Shown: piece by piece, positions 6,480 to 14,590 of the stretch
Layout: each line of letters opens with the position of its first letter
How positions within the stretch are numbered: the first letter of the stretch is position 1
Source of the DNA: an uncultured Flavobacteriaceae bacterium
GTDB taxonomy: Bacteria; Bacteroidota; Bacteroidia; Flavobacteriales; Flavobacteriaceae
Direction: 5' to 3'
NCBI GenBank assembly: GCA_913052585.1
Contig: CAJXEB010000016.1
Location: 1-41,847 of the forward strand
DNA length: 41,847 bases
Position numbers and translations under genes: made by a program
Notes under the pieces: generated by a model
The model's database searches: none
What the model was told of the DNA's origin: nothing
The model's input: only the letters and a program-made list of their open reading frames with translations

Positions 6480-7754
6480 ATGGAAATTAAACATATAATT
6501 AAACGAGATTACGAAACTGATGCTTTCGAACTAGAGAAAATTGTAAATGCCATTGAAAAAGCAATGCTTTCTGTAAATCACGGAACTAGAGAAGACGCTA
6601 TTGCTATTTCAAAAATTGTAATTGGTACTTTATTAGAAAGAAAACTTAGGGATCCAAAATATATTCCAAATGTTGAGCAAGTGCAAGACATTGTTGAATA
6701 TAAATTAATGGATAGCCCATTTCATGATGTTGCAAAAGCCTATATTTTATACAGAGATGAGCAAAATCGAAGCAGAACAACCAATATTTTTGAAAAAAGA
6801 ATTAATTTAAAACCTTACGAATACCCTGAGTTAAACGAATATGTAGATGCAATCCGTCATTCTTATTGGATTCATACAGAGTTTAATTTTACCAGTGATA
6901 TTCAAGACTATAAAACAGCCTTAACCAATGTGGAACGAAATGCATTAAAAAATTCAATGCTTGCCATTTCACAAATTGAAGTAGCTGTAAAATCATTTTG
7001 GGGAGACATCTATCAAAAAATGCCAAAACCAGAAATTGGATCTGTTGGTGCTACATTTTCTGAAAGTGAAGTACGACACCAAGATGCATATTCACATTTA
7101 TTGGAAATTTTAGGTTTAAATGCAGAATTTAATAACCTAAAAAAGAAGCCAGTTATTATGAGGCGTGTTAACTATTTAGAATCGGCTTTAAAAAACTCTA
7201 AATCTGAAGACAATAGAGAATATGCTGAGTCTATTTTATTATTTTCCTTATTTATCGAACATGTTTCGCTTTTTTCACAGTTTTTAATCATTATGGCCTT
7301 TAATAAGGAGAAAAATCTTTTTAAAGGAATTTCTAATGTAGTAGAAGCGACTTCAAAAGAAGAGCAAATACATGGAGATTTTGGAATTGACGTTATTAAT
7401 ATTATCAAAAAAGAAAATCCAGATTGGTTTGATGAAGACTATAATAAAATGATTCAGGATATATGCCAAGAAGCATTTATAGCAGAAAGTAAAGTTGTTG
7501 ATTGGATTTTTGAAGAAGGAGAATTAGATTTCTTACCGAAAGATGTAATTAACGAATTTATAAAACAACGTTTCAATAATTCTTTAGAAAGTATCGGAAT
7601 CACAAAAATATTTGAAGTGGATGAAGCTTTAGTTAAAAAAACGGAGTGGTTTGACGATGAAATTATTGGAACCAAACATGGAGATTTCTTCGTAAAACGA
7701 TCCATCAACTATAGTAAAAGAACAAAAAGTATAACCAGTGACGACCTATTTTAA
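6480..7754 (+). CDS. nrdB: Class I ribonucleotide reductase small subunit with N-terminal ATP-cone
   Basis: 424 aa, about 100 longer than a standard NrdB. Residues 3-95 form an ATP-cone: IIKRD and FELEKIVNAIEKA open it, and VAKAYILYRDEQ closes it. The ferritin-like domain follows, with W130 matching the radical-path Trp48 of E. coli. Predicted metal ligands are E167, E197, H200, E260, E295 and H298; a Tyr (Y204) sits where E. coli has Tyr122, and Y411 in the tail may carry the radical to NrdA. The first ligand is Glu instead of Asp. In Leeuwenhoekiella blandensis, a relative with this architecture, NrdB holds a Mn(IV)Mn(III) centre (class Id) and the ATP-cone turns activity off with dATP by forming NrdB tetramers; the same is inferred here. 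nrdA follows after 3 bp. Confidence 0.93.
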   Translation: MEIKHIIKRDYETDAFELEKIVNAIEKAMLSVNHGTREDAIAISKIVIGTLLERKLRDPKYIPNVEQVQDIVEYKLMDSPFHDVAKAYILYRDEQNRSRTTNIFEKRINLKPYEYPELNEYVDAIRHSYWIHTEFNFTSDIQDYKTALTNVERNALKNSMLAISQIEVAVKSFWGDIYQKMPKPEIGSVGATFSESEVRHQDAYSHLLEILGLNAEFNNLKKKPVIMRRVNYLESALKNSKSEDNREYAESILLFSLFIEHVSLFSQFLIIMAFNKEKNLFKGISNVVEATSKEEQIHGDFGIDVINIIKKENPDWFDEDYNKMIQDICQEAFIAESKVVDWIFEEGELDFLPKDVINEFIKQRFNNSLESIGITKIFEVDEALVKKTEWFDDEIIGTKHGDFFVKRSINYSKRTKSITSDDLF

Positions 7755-7757
7755 ACT

Positions 7758-9554
7758 ATGAACAACAACCTCACAAAAAACCAACAAGACAAGGCCAAAG
7801 AACAAACTTCTGAGCAAGATCAATTATTTCAAGCAAGAAAAGGAGCAATGCAAAATGCAAAAAGTAAAATGGACTTACCAGAAATTAAATGGTTAACAGA
7901 AAATAGCCGTAAATTTTTAGAATCTGGGTATTTAACTGGAGATACTAGCCCGGAAGAAAGAATTTTAGAAATTGCTCAACACGCAGAAAAAATTCTTGGT
8001 ATTGAAGGATATGCTGAAAAGTTTTATAAATACATGTCCGAGGGATTTTACTCGTTAGCATCCCCAGTTTGGTCAAATTTCGGAAAAAAAAGAGGCTTGC
8101 CAATTAGTTGTTTTGGTTCTTGTATAGCAGACGATATGGGTGATATTTTATACACACAATCTGAAGTAGGTATGATGTCTAAATTAGGCGGTGGAACATC
8201 TGGTTATTTTGGGAAAATTAGACCTAGAGGTGCCGATGTTAAAAATAATGGAAGCTCTTCTGGTTCGGTTCACATTATGCAGTTGTTCGAAAAAATGGTA
8301 GATATTGTGAGTCAAGGTTCAGTTCGTCGAGGTCGATTTGCGCCATATTTACCAATAGATCACAAAGATATTCACGAATTTTTAGAAATTGGAACCGAAG
8401 GAAATCCAATACAGGAACTAACTCATGGAGTTACTGTAGGAGATCAATGGATGCAAGAAATGATTGATGGTGATGTTGAAAAAAGAACCCTTTGGGCGAA
8501 AGTTTTACAACGTAGAGGTGAAATAGGGTATCCATATATTTTCTTTAGAGATCACGCCAATAATGGAACTGTAGATGTCTATAAAGATAAAAAGTTAGAA
8601 ATTCACGGAAGTAACCTTTGCACCGAAATTATGTTGCCTTCTAACGAAGATTGGTCTTTTGTATGTTGCCTATCATCAATGAATTTATTGCATTATGATA
8701 AATGGAAAGATACCGATGCAGTAGAGACTCTTACCTATTTTTTAGATGCGGTAATGGAGGAGTTTATCACAAAATTAGAAGTATATAAAAACTCAACAGA
8801 CCGTGACGATAAGCTTACTTTTACCTTTATGGAGAAAGCTTATAATTTTGCAAAAGAAAATAGAGCTTTAGGGTTAGGAGCTTTAGGTTGGCATTCTTTA
8901 TTGCAATCTAAAATGTTACCTTTTGATAGTGAAGAAGCTTTTAGATTAAATACCGAAATATTTAAAACAATAAAAGATAAATCTTACAAAGCTTCAGAAG
9001 AATTGGCTAAATTATTTGGTGAGCCTGCTGTATTAAAAGGCTATGGGAGGCGTAATGCGACCCTTAATGCAATAGCTCCTACAACTTCTTCCGCTTTTAT
9101 ATTAGGACAGGTATCACAGGGTATTGAGCCAATTTGGTCTAATAGTTATGTAAAGGACATTGCTAAAATTAAAACGACGATAAAAAATCCATTTTTAGAA
9201 GATCTTTTACAAGAAAAAGGACAAAATACTACCGAAGTTTGGAAAAGTATTAGAGATTATGATGGTTCTGTTCAGCATTTAGATTTTTTATCTGAACATG
9301 AAAAAGACGTATTTAAAACATACCCAGAAATAGACCAAACAGTAATTGTTTATCAAGCTGCTAACAGACAAAACCATATAGATCAAGGACAGTCTATCAA
9401 CGTGATGGTTCATCCAGATATGCCAGTTAAAGATGTAAATAATATTTATATCACCGCTTGGAAATTAGGCATAAAATCTATGTACTATCAACACAGTATG
9501 AACGCAGCTCAAAAATTTAAACAAAAAAAATCTTGTAATAGTTGCGAAGGATAA
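7758..9554 (+). CDS. nrdA: Class I ribonucleotide reductase large subunit, without ATP-cone
   Basis: 598 aa; it reduces ribonucleoside diphosphates together with NrdB. Active-site residues are visible: C118 (PISCFGSC), the N286-x-C288-x-E290 loop in GSNLCTEI (radical Cys288), and C303 in FVCCLSS, the partner of C118. A Tyr pair in KSMYYQHS matches Tyr730/731 of the radical path, and C593-x-x-C596 at the C-terminus is the swinging redox pair re-reduced by thioredoxin or glutaredoxin. The N-terminal ATP-cone of E. coli NrdA is absent: the first 40 residues are a polar, Gln/Lys-rich segment. Overall-activity control must therefore come from the cone on NrdB. It is the second gene of the operon and is followed by a strong terminator. 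Confidence 0.93.
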   Translation: MNNNLTKNQQDKAKEQTSEQDQLFQARKGAMQNAKSKMDLPEIKWLTENSRKFLESGYLTGDTSPEERILEIAQHAEKILGIEGYAEKFYKYMSEGFYSLASPVWSNFGKKRGLPISCFGSCIADDMGDILYTQSEVGMMSKLGGGTSGYFGKIRPRGADVKNNGSSSGSVHIMQLFEKMVDIVSQGSVRRGRFAPYLPIDHKDIHEFLEIGTEGNPIQELTHGVTVGDQWMQEMIDGDVEKRTLWAKVLQRRGEIGYPYIFFRDHANNGTVDVYKDKKLEIHGSNLCTEIMLPSNEDWSFVCCLSSMNLLHYDKWKDTDAVETLTYFLDAVMEEFITKLEVYKNSTDRDDKLTFTFMEKAYNFAKENRALGLGALGWHSLLQSKMLPFDSEEAFRLNTEIFKTIKDKSYKASEELAKLFGEPAVLKGYGRRNATLNAIAPTTSSAFILGQVSQGIEPIWSNSYVKDIAKIKTTIKNPFLEDLLQEKGQNTTEVWKSIRDYDGSVQHLDFLSEHEKDVFKTYPEIDQTVIVYQAANRQNHIDQGQSINVMVHPDMPVKDVNNIYITAWKLGIKSMYYQHSMNAAQKFKQKKSCNSCEG

Positions 9555-9590
9555 ATACCTTGAAAAATTTAAATTAAGTATTGTCAAAAT

Positions 9591-9622
9591 AAAAAGGAAA
9601 GCGAAAGCTTTCCTTTTTATTT
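9591..9622 (+). terminator. Rho-independent terminator of nrdBA
   Basis: A perfect stem, AAAAAGGAAAGC with its complement, is closed by a GAAA tetraloop at 9603-9606 and followed by a T-rich tract. It starts 37 bp after the nrdA stop codon. The rest of the gap up to 9769 shows nothing I can support. Confidence 0.88.
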
Positions 9623-9769
9623 TTTATAAAGAAATCTAAGCCCATAAATTATTATTTTTAAAGAGTACGTTTGTACCTCTAACATATTTATAATATGACG
9701 GTTTAGAAGGAAAGTAATAAAAGTTATTTATTTGTTTAGAAAGTATGAAATATAGATACTAAAAAAGAG

Positions 9770-10474
9770 TTAGTTTAAAATATCGGTACCTAATAGCTTA
9801 TTTTCTTTATTGGTATACCAAGCTCGGTTTTTCGGCATTTTAAGTCCTTCTATATTTTTAGTTTCGGACAATAATATATATTCTCCGTCATTTTTGGTTT
9901 CATCGTGATAAAACTGATAGATTTCCATAGCATATGTTTTAGGGTTAAAATAAAAATACCAGACATCCTTACCAACTCCTTCTTCGTAATTCACTTTTAA
10001 AACCAAATACTCTTTACCCTTAAATATTTTGCGTTCTATTTTATCTTGAATGATAGTTCCTGGATCCTTTAATTTCATTGGTAAACCATATAAATAAGTA
10101 TAATAGTTTTTATACATAGTTGCCCTTTCACAGCTAAGTCTGTTATCTTTAGCTATTTCTTCAGAAAATTTTTCATTCCCATTAAATACTATTTTACAAC
10201 TATCTTTTTCTAAAATAAATTCGGTAGTATTATTCTCTTTTGTTGCTTTCGAATAAAAATATTCTTTGGGAAGATTAATACTAATTTCACTTTCTCTATT
10301 AGAACTTTTTAGGATTTCCATAGTAATAGATAATTTCCCATTAAACGATTCCCAATTGTTATTTGGGTCATGGTATTTAATTGCATTTTCTAATAATTCT
10401 TCACCTGATAGTTCTTGACTTTGAACGGTATTAAAAAAGAATAAAACAGAGGTTAATAGTATGAAATTTTTCAT
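9770..10474 (-). CDS. DUF6503-like secreted protein
   Basis: 234 aa with a signal peptide (MKNFILLTSVLFFFNTVQSQ). The mature part opens with ELLENAIKYHDPNNNWESFNGKL, typical of a Bacteroidota periplasmic family (DUF6503). It then continues as an all-beta protein with repeated aromatic strands such as VWYFYFNPKTYAMEIYQFY. The overall pattern recalls the LolA/LolB-type half-barrel that binds lipid moieties, but that is inference from strand pattern only. Monocistronic on the minus strand, downstream of the PiT gene and separated from it by a terminator. Confidence 0.65.
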   Translation of the reverse strand: MKNFILLTSVLFFFNTVQSQELSGEELLENAIKYHDPNNNWESFNGKLSITMEILKSSNRESEISINLPKEYFYSKATKENNTTEFILEKDSCKIVFNGNEKFSEEIAKDNRLSCERATMYKNYYTYLYGLPMKLKDPGTIIQDKIERKIFKGKEYLVLKVNYEEGVGKDVWYFYFNPKTYAMEIYQFYHDETKNDGEYILLSETKNIEGLKMPKNRAWYTNKENKLLGTDILN

Positions 10475-10515
10475 AATAGATATTGGTTTGGAATTTATAT
10501 AAAAGTAGTTAAAAC

Positions 10516-10549
10516 AAAAAGCCCCACAATTTATAATTGTGAGGCTTTA
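10516..10549 (-). terminator. Rho-independent terminator after the PiT gene
   Basis: AAAGCC and CACAATT pair with AATTGTG and GGCTTT around a short loop, with a single internal mismatch. On the minus strand the stem is followed by a T-rich run, 18 bp after the PiT stop codon. Confidence 0.82.
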
Positions 10550-10566
10550 AAATAGTTGGTCTTTAA

Positions 10567-12816
10567 CTAGTTTTTGGTATTATAACTATTGTAATATTCT
10601 TCAATTAAATTCATAATTGCAGATACTAGATCTTTAGTCTCTAATAACAAACTAAAATGCAATGCAGTGTTTTTAGGACTCACATCTTCTTCAGTACGTG
10701 TTCTAGTTATTTGACTTGCAATTTTTACCGCTAAATCATCTTGAGCCTTTTGTTTTCTATTAATTATTTCGCCTAATTTTTCAAACTCACGATTGTTAAA
10801 TATAGTTTCAATTTCATTTAATAAACCTTCAAATGAGTTGTTAATATCTTGTAAATCTTTAATTTGACTAAATTTCAGCGCTTTATGGTTGTTGTTTACG
10901 TGCTTGTAACTAGATTTGGCTAAGAAGTCTAGTGATTGAGTAACGTCTTGTAAATAACCTAAAATAATAATATAGAAATTTGAACCACGTACACTAGTTT
11001 CATCTAGGTTTTTTATAAAATAAAAGATGTCGTCTCTAAGTTCATCTACTTCCGCATTTAGCTTTTCAACTCCCTTTCTGCTCTTTTTAAGTTTAACTAA
11101 ATCTTCTTTTGCTAAACCGGTTAGCATATTAGAGTAAATTTTATTGGTTCTTGAAATTACGTTAGAAATATGATCAGCACTTTCTTGAATAATACCTTGT
11201 ACTGTTTTGCTTTCGGTTTTCTTTAAACCAGAATTTATTAACGTATTATTCGTTTTATTTTTATGACTGATATAATTTCTAACCAAGATCAATACAGTTA
11301 TCAATAATAACACAGCTATCATCACTGTACCACCAAGATGAATTAAATAAGCAATAATTCCTGCTGCAACGAATGCACTAAAGGCAGTGAAAAACCAACC
11401 GCCAATTACATTTAAAACACCCGCTACTCTATAAACAGCACTATCTCTACCCCAGGCTCTATCAGCAAGAGAGGTACCCATAGCTACCATAAATGTTACA
11501 TACGTAGTAGATAAAGGAAGCTTCATAGAGGTTGCAATAGATATTAAAATACTCGCAACCATAAGGTTAACCGCAGCCCTTACTGTATCAAAAGCAGGTA
11601 ATCCATCTCTCTCATCAATAACTTTTATAAATTTTGGTTTTTCAAATCGTTCATCTATTTTAGATTGTAATGATTTTGGTAGTAATGTTTCATGATATTT
11701 TGAAATCAAGGTAGTAAACCGTACCAAGCCTCTAGAAACAAAATTAGGTTCGAAACGTTCTTTTACTGAATCTTGGCTAGAAAGATCTATAGATGTTTTT
11801 AATACCGCGCGGGCCTTTTTCGAGAACCATAAGGTCAATATCATAACAAGCCCAGCAATGAAAAGTAAAACTGTAGGAGTTGGTACCTTTTTAGACATGA
11901 CTTCCATGCTAAACTCAGTAGCTGCTACACCTGAAACAGACCAAGCTTCGTAAGATTGCCAAGCTGCAATAGGGACTCCAATAAAGTTAACCAAATCGTT
12001 ACCTGCAAATGCCATAGCAATGGCAAAGGTTCCAATAATAATAATGAATTTGTAAACATCCATTTTAAATACTTTACTAATTAAAGCACATAATCCTGTC
12101 CAAAAAATAAAGGATAATGCAACGATAACTATCGTATTTGAAAAAACAAATTCTTTAAAATCTCCTGATACAAATCCTGCACCTTTTAATCCTTTTATAA
12201 AAATAAAGTAAGTAATTGCCGTTGCAGCAATACCGCCAAATAAGGCGGCAACCCATTTTTCTTTTTTCTCAAAATTAAAGGTCAACAATAACCTAGATAC
12301 CCATTGTACAAAGGCTCCAACCGAGAAAGCGACGACGACAGATAGTAGTATTCCTAAAATAATTTCGGTTGCTTTAGCAGTATTAATGTAGTTACCCAGG
12401 TCTGAATATTCTCCAGTTGAATTACTGATTTTTATTAAAGAAATTACCACTGCTGCACCTAATAATTCGAACACAATAGAAACCGTAGTTGAAGTAGGCA
12501 TTCCTAAAGTATTAAAGAAATCTAACAACAAAATATCGGTAATCATTACTGCCATGAAAATAATCATGATTTCATTAAAATAGAATTCACTGGGCATAAA
12601 AATACCTTTACGAGCGACTTCCATCATACCACTTGAAGTTAATGCTCCAAAAGCAATACCCAAACTAGCAACAATCATAATAGTTTTGAAAGAAACGGCT
12701 CTAGAACCAATAGCGGAGTTTAAAAAATTAACTGCATCATTACTGACTCCAACTACTAGATCTGCAACAGCTAAGACAGCTAATGCAACAATCATTAAAA
12801 TGTAAATATTATCCAT
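10567..12816 (-). CDS. PiT family inorganic phosphate transporter with C-terminal PhoU-like domain
   Basis: 749 aa. Two PHO4 signature repeats mark the membrane domain: GVSNDAVNFLNSAIGSRAV near residues 23-41, and AFAGNDLVNFIGVPIAAW near 270. The pump moves phosphate with H+ or Na+ across the inner membrane. A soluble insert lies around 330-405. After the last helix (about 510) comes a ~190-residue charged helical region resembling PhoU-type coiled bundles, as in other Bacteroidota PiT proteins; it may sense or gate transport. The gene lies 67 bp downstream of the porin on the same strand, and that gap holds its own candidate -7 element and PHO-box-like units, so it may be read both with the porin and separately. 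Confidence 0.9.
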   Translation of the reverse strand: MDNIYILMIVALAVLAVADLVVGVSNDAVNFLNSAIGSRAVSFKTIMIVASLGIAFGALTSSGMMEVARKGIFMPSEFYFNEIMIIFMAVMITDILLLDFFNTLGMPTSTTVSIVFELLGAAVVISLIKISNSTGEYSDLGNYINTAKATEIILGILLSVVVAFSVGAFVQWVSRLLLTFNFEKKEKWVAALFGGIAATAITYFIFIKGLKGAGFVSGDFKEFVFSNTIVIVALSFIFWTGLCALISKVFKMDVYKFIIIIGTFAIAMAFAGNDLVNFIGVPIAAWQSYEAWSVSGVAATEFSMEVMSKKVPTPTVLLFIAGLVMILTLWFSKKARAVLKTSIDLSSQDSVKERFEPNFVSRGLVRFTTLISKYHETLLPKSLQSKIDERFEKPKFIKVIDERDGLPAFDTVRAAVNLMVASILISIATSMKLPLSTTYVTFMVAMGTSLADRAWGRDSAVYRVAGVLNVIGGWFFTAFSAFVAAGIIAYLIHLGGTVMIAVLLLITVLILVRNYISHKNKTNNTLINSGLKKTESKTVQGIIQESADHISNVISRTNKIYSNMLTGLAKEDLVKLKKSRKGVEKLNAEVDELRDDIFYFIKNLDETSVRGSNFYIIILGYLQDVTQSLDFLAKSSYKHVNNNHKALKFSQIKDLQDINNSFEGLLNEIETIFNNREFEKLGEIINRKQKAQDDLAVKIASQITRTRTEEDVSPKNTALHFSLLLETKDLVSAIMNLIEEYYNSYNTKN

Positions 12817-12835
12817 ATTATTTAATTTAAAGTTT

Positions 12836-12882
12836 GCAAATATCTATTAGGATGAGATATTTTATGTTACCTAAATGTTATT
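12836..12882 (-). promoter_or_regulatory. PHO-box-like array and -7 element of the PiT gene (degenerate)
   Basis: Reading towards the gene, units AATAACA (12876-12882) and GGTAACA (12865-12871) are spaced 11 bp. A third in-register position (12854-12860) is degenerate. Exactly 11 nt later comes TATTTGC (12836-12842). The register is identical to that in front of the porin and lipoprotein genes. Confidence 0.5.
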
Positions 12883-12883
12883 A

Positions 12884-14077
12884 TTAAAAATGAACGTCTA
12901 ATTGTAATCTAAATCTAATTTCGTCTCCAATACCGTCTAATGTTAAGTAGCTTACATCAGATTGTACTTTAAGCTTGTGACCAAGTATATATTTTGATGT
13001 TCCTATAGTATATTGATTAGAAGTCTCCTTATTATTTAAATCTATCGTTGAAAATCTACCTGTAAGTTCCCAATTCTTTTTAAATAAATATCCAGATTGT
13101 AAATTAACACCATATCCTTCTGGGACAACATCTCCAGTTTCTGTTCCGTCCGAGTTTTTTGCAATTGGATCCCCGGCATTTCGATTAGAATATTCTCCCA
13201 TAAAAGAAAAACCTTTATATTTTAATATGGCATCAATAAAAACGGTATTAATATCTGTTTCATAATATCCAATATCATTTGCCATATAAGTACCACGGTT
13301 ACTTAATGTCTTAACAGCATTGTTATTAAAGTCATAAGAAACACCTACCGCTAATTTAGTAGTAGATTCACGTTCTAAAGAACTTCCTTTATAGTCCCCT
13401 TTGCCTTTAAAATCACCAAAAGGTAAAAACTCTAAACGTCCTGTATATTGATGTCCTCCTAAATTTTCTGTAACCACATTTCTACCTTCTCCTTGAGCTA
13501 CGGAGAAAATTTCACGGATTACAAAGTTTTCTGAAACGTTAAAATGATGTCTTATTTGTATACCTAAATCTCTATCAATATTAAATGCAGCGTTTAATAA
13601 AGAACGATCTACCAATTGTAGATTGGCAGAGGATATAACACGCTCTCTATTTCCAGGTAATTTGGTTTGCCCTGCCCATAAAACTAAATTCCCATAAAAG
13701 TTCCATTTAATTACGGCATCCAATATATATCTTGGAGCATTTCCAGTATAAATAGATGCGCCAGATATATCTCTATTAGATAAGCCCAACTCTAATTTAT
13801 ACTTAAGTTTTGGAGAAAAGGCAAATCCATCAAATTTTAATCTAGCTCTTCGTACTAAAAAGCTAGTATTTCCTTCTCCATAACCTTCACCATCATCATT
13901 CCATTCTGTAGTAGATAATAATTGAAATCTTGGTGCAAATTTCACGCTAAAAGAACTGTCTTTCGCAATAAAATTAATCATACCTTTTCCAAACTTTATG
14001 TCCTTAAGTGTTTGAGATTGAGATGTAAGTGTTATTAATAACAGCAATGCCAAAAGGGCAAAGTAATTTTTATTCAT
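12884..14077 (-). CDS. OprO/OprP-type porin
   Basis: 397 aa with a signal peptide (to about residue 22, ending SQSQ). The mature protein is a 16-strand-type beta barrel of the phosphate-selective porin O/P family. Alternating aromatic strands run through the sequence, FLVRRARLKFDGFAFSPKLKYKLELGLS is the typical early segment, and it ends in a barrel strand terminating in HF. Pseudomonas OprP/OprO import phosphate and polyphosphate. Family membership does not prove the substrate, but the gene is next to a PiT phosphate transporter and has a PHO-box-like promoter, which support that role. It is transcribed divergently from the SulP/carbonic anhydrase unit. Confidence 0.87.
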   Translation of the reverse strand: MNKNYFALLALLLLITLTSQSQTLKDIKFGKGMINFIAKDSSFSVKFAPRFQLLSTTEWNDDGEGYGEGNTSFLVRRARLKFDGFAFSPKLKYKLELGLSNRDISGASIYTGNAPRYILDAVIKWNFYGNLVLWAGQTKLPGNRERVISSANLQLVDRSLLNAAFNIDRDLGIQIRHHFNVSENFVIREIFSVAQGEGRNVVTENLGGHQYTGRLEFLPFGDFKGKGDYKGSSLERESTTKLAVGVSYDFNNNAVKTLSNRGTYMANDIGYYETDINTVFIDAILKYKGFSFMGEYSNRNAGDPIAKNSDGTETGDVVPEGYGVNLQSGYLFKKNWELTGRFSTIDLNNKETSNQYTIGTSKYILGHKLKVQSDVSYLTLDGIGDEIRFRLQLDVHF

Positions 14078-14104
14078 GGTAAATCGTTATTAGTTTTTGT
14101 CATT

Positions 14105-14151
14105 GCAAATAACCAACTCCAATGTTAAGAAATTGTTACGTAACTGTAAAC
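14105..14151 (-). promoter_or_regulatory. PHO-box-like array and -7 element of the porin gene
   Basis: Reading towards the porin, three heptamers spaced exactly 11 bp apart, GTTTACA (14145-14151), CGTAACA (14134-14140) and CTTAACA (14123-14129), are followed after 11 nt by TATTTGC (14105-14111). Seven-base direct repeats with 4-base spacers ending about 11 nt before the promoter core is the arrangement of an E. coli PHO box; the unit itself resembles the TTAACA repeat bound by Bacillus PhoP. The array lies between divergent genes and could also act on 14224. Confidence 0.6.
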
Positions 14152-14223
14152 AAATAGAGAATAAATTTAAAATTAACAATTTATAAAGAATCTTAATAAG
14201 AATAAAATATTATTTTCGCGGCT

Positions 14224-14517
14224 ATGTTAAAATCGTTTGTATATATAATGCTTTCTTCAGTATTGATATTTTCAATATTGGCGCCTTCAGTTATTAATTT
14301 ATTAACTGAAACAGACACTTATGTATATATAGAAACTACTGAGAAAGAGAAATCTGAAAAATCAGAAAAAGATATTGAAGAAAAAATTATACAACTTTCT
14401 TATTCTGATATTGATTCATTAAATGCTTTAATCAATAAATCTTCATTTTATTACATAGAGAATAACTCAAATCACTATTCAAAAATAGTATTACCACCTC
14501 CCGAACACATTATATAG
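14224..14517 (+). CDS. Small exported or membrane-anchored protein upstream of SulP, unknown function
   Basis: 97 aa. One hydrophobic N-terminal segment (about residues 5-26) is a signal anchor or signal peptide, followed by a highly charged Glu/Lys/Ser stretch (about 39-53) and a polar C-terminus ending LPPPEHII. No family recognised. A TATTTTCG sequence at 14211-14218 resembles the -7 element and would give a very short leader. The gene is 73 bp before sulP on the same strand, so it probably forms one unit with the transporter and carbonic anhydrase. It may be an accessory subunit, but only the position suggests this. Confidence 0.6.
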   Translation: MLKSFVYIMLSSVLIFSILAPSVINLLTETDTYVYIETTEKEKSEKSEKDIEEKIIQLSYSDIDSLNALINKSSFYYIENNSNHYSKIVLPPPEHII

Positions 14518-14590
14518 TTTTTTAGATTATTAATTATTTCATTAAATACGCCTTCTTTTTATTAAAGATGGCAAACTAACTATATACATT

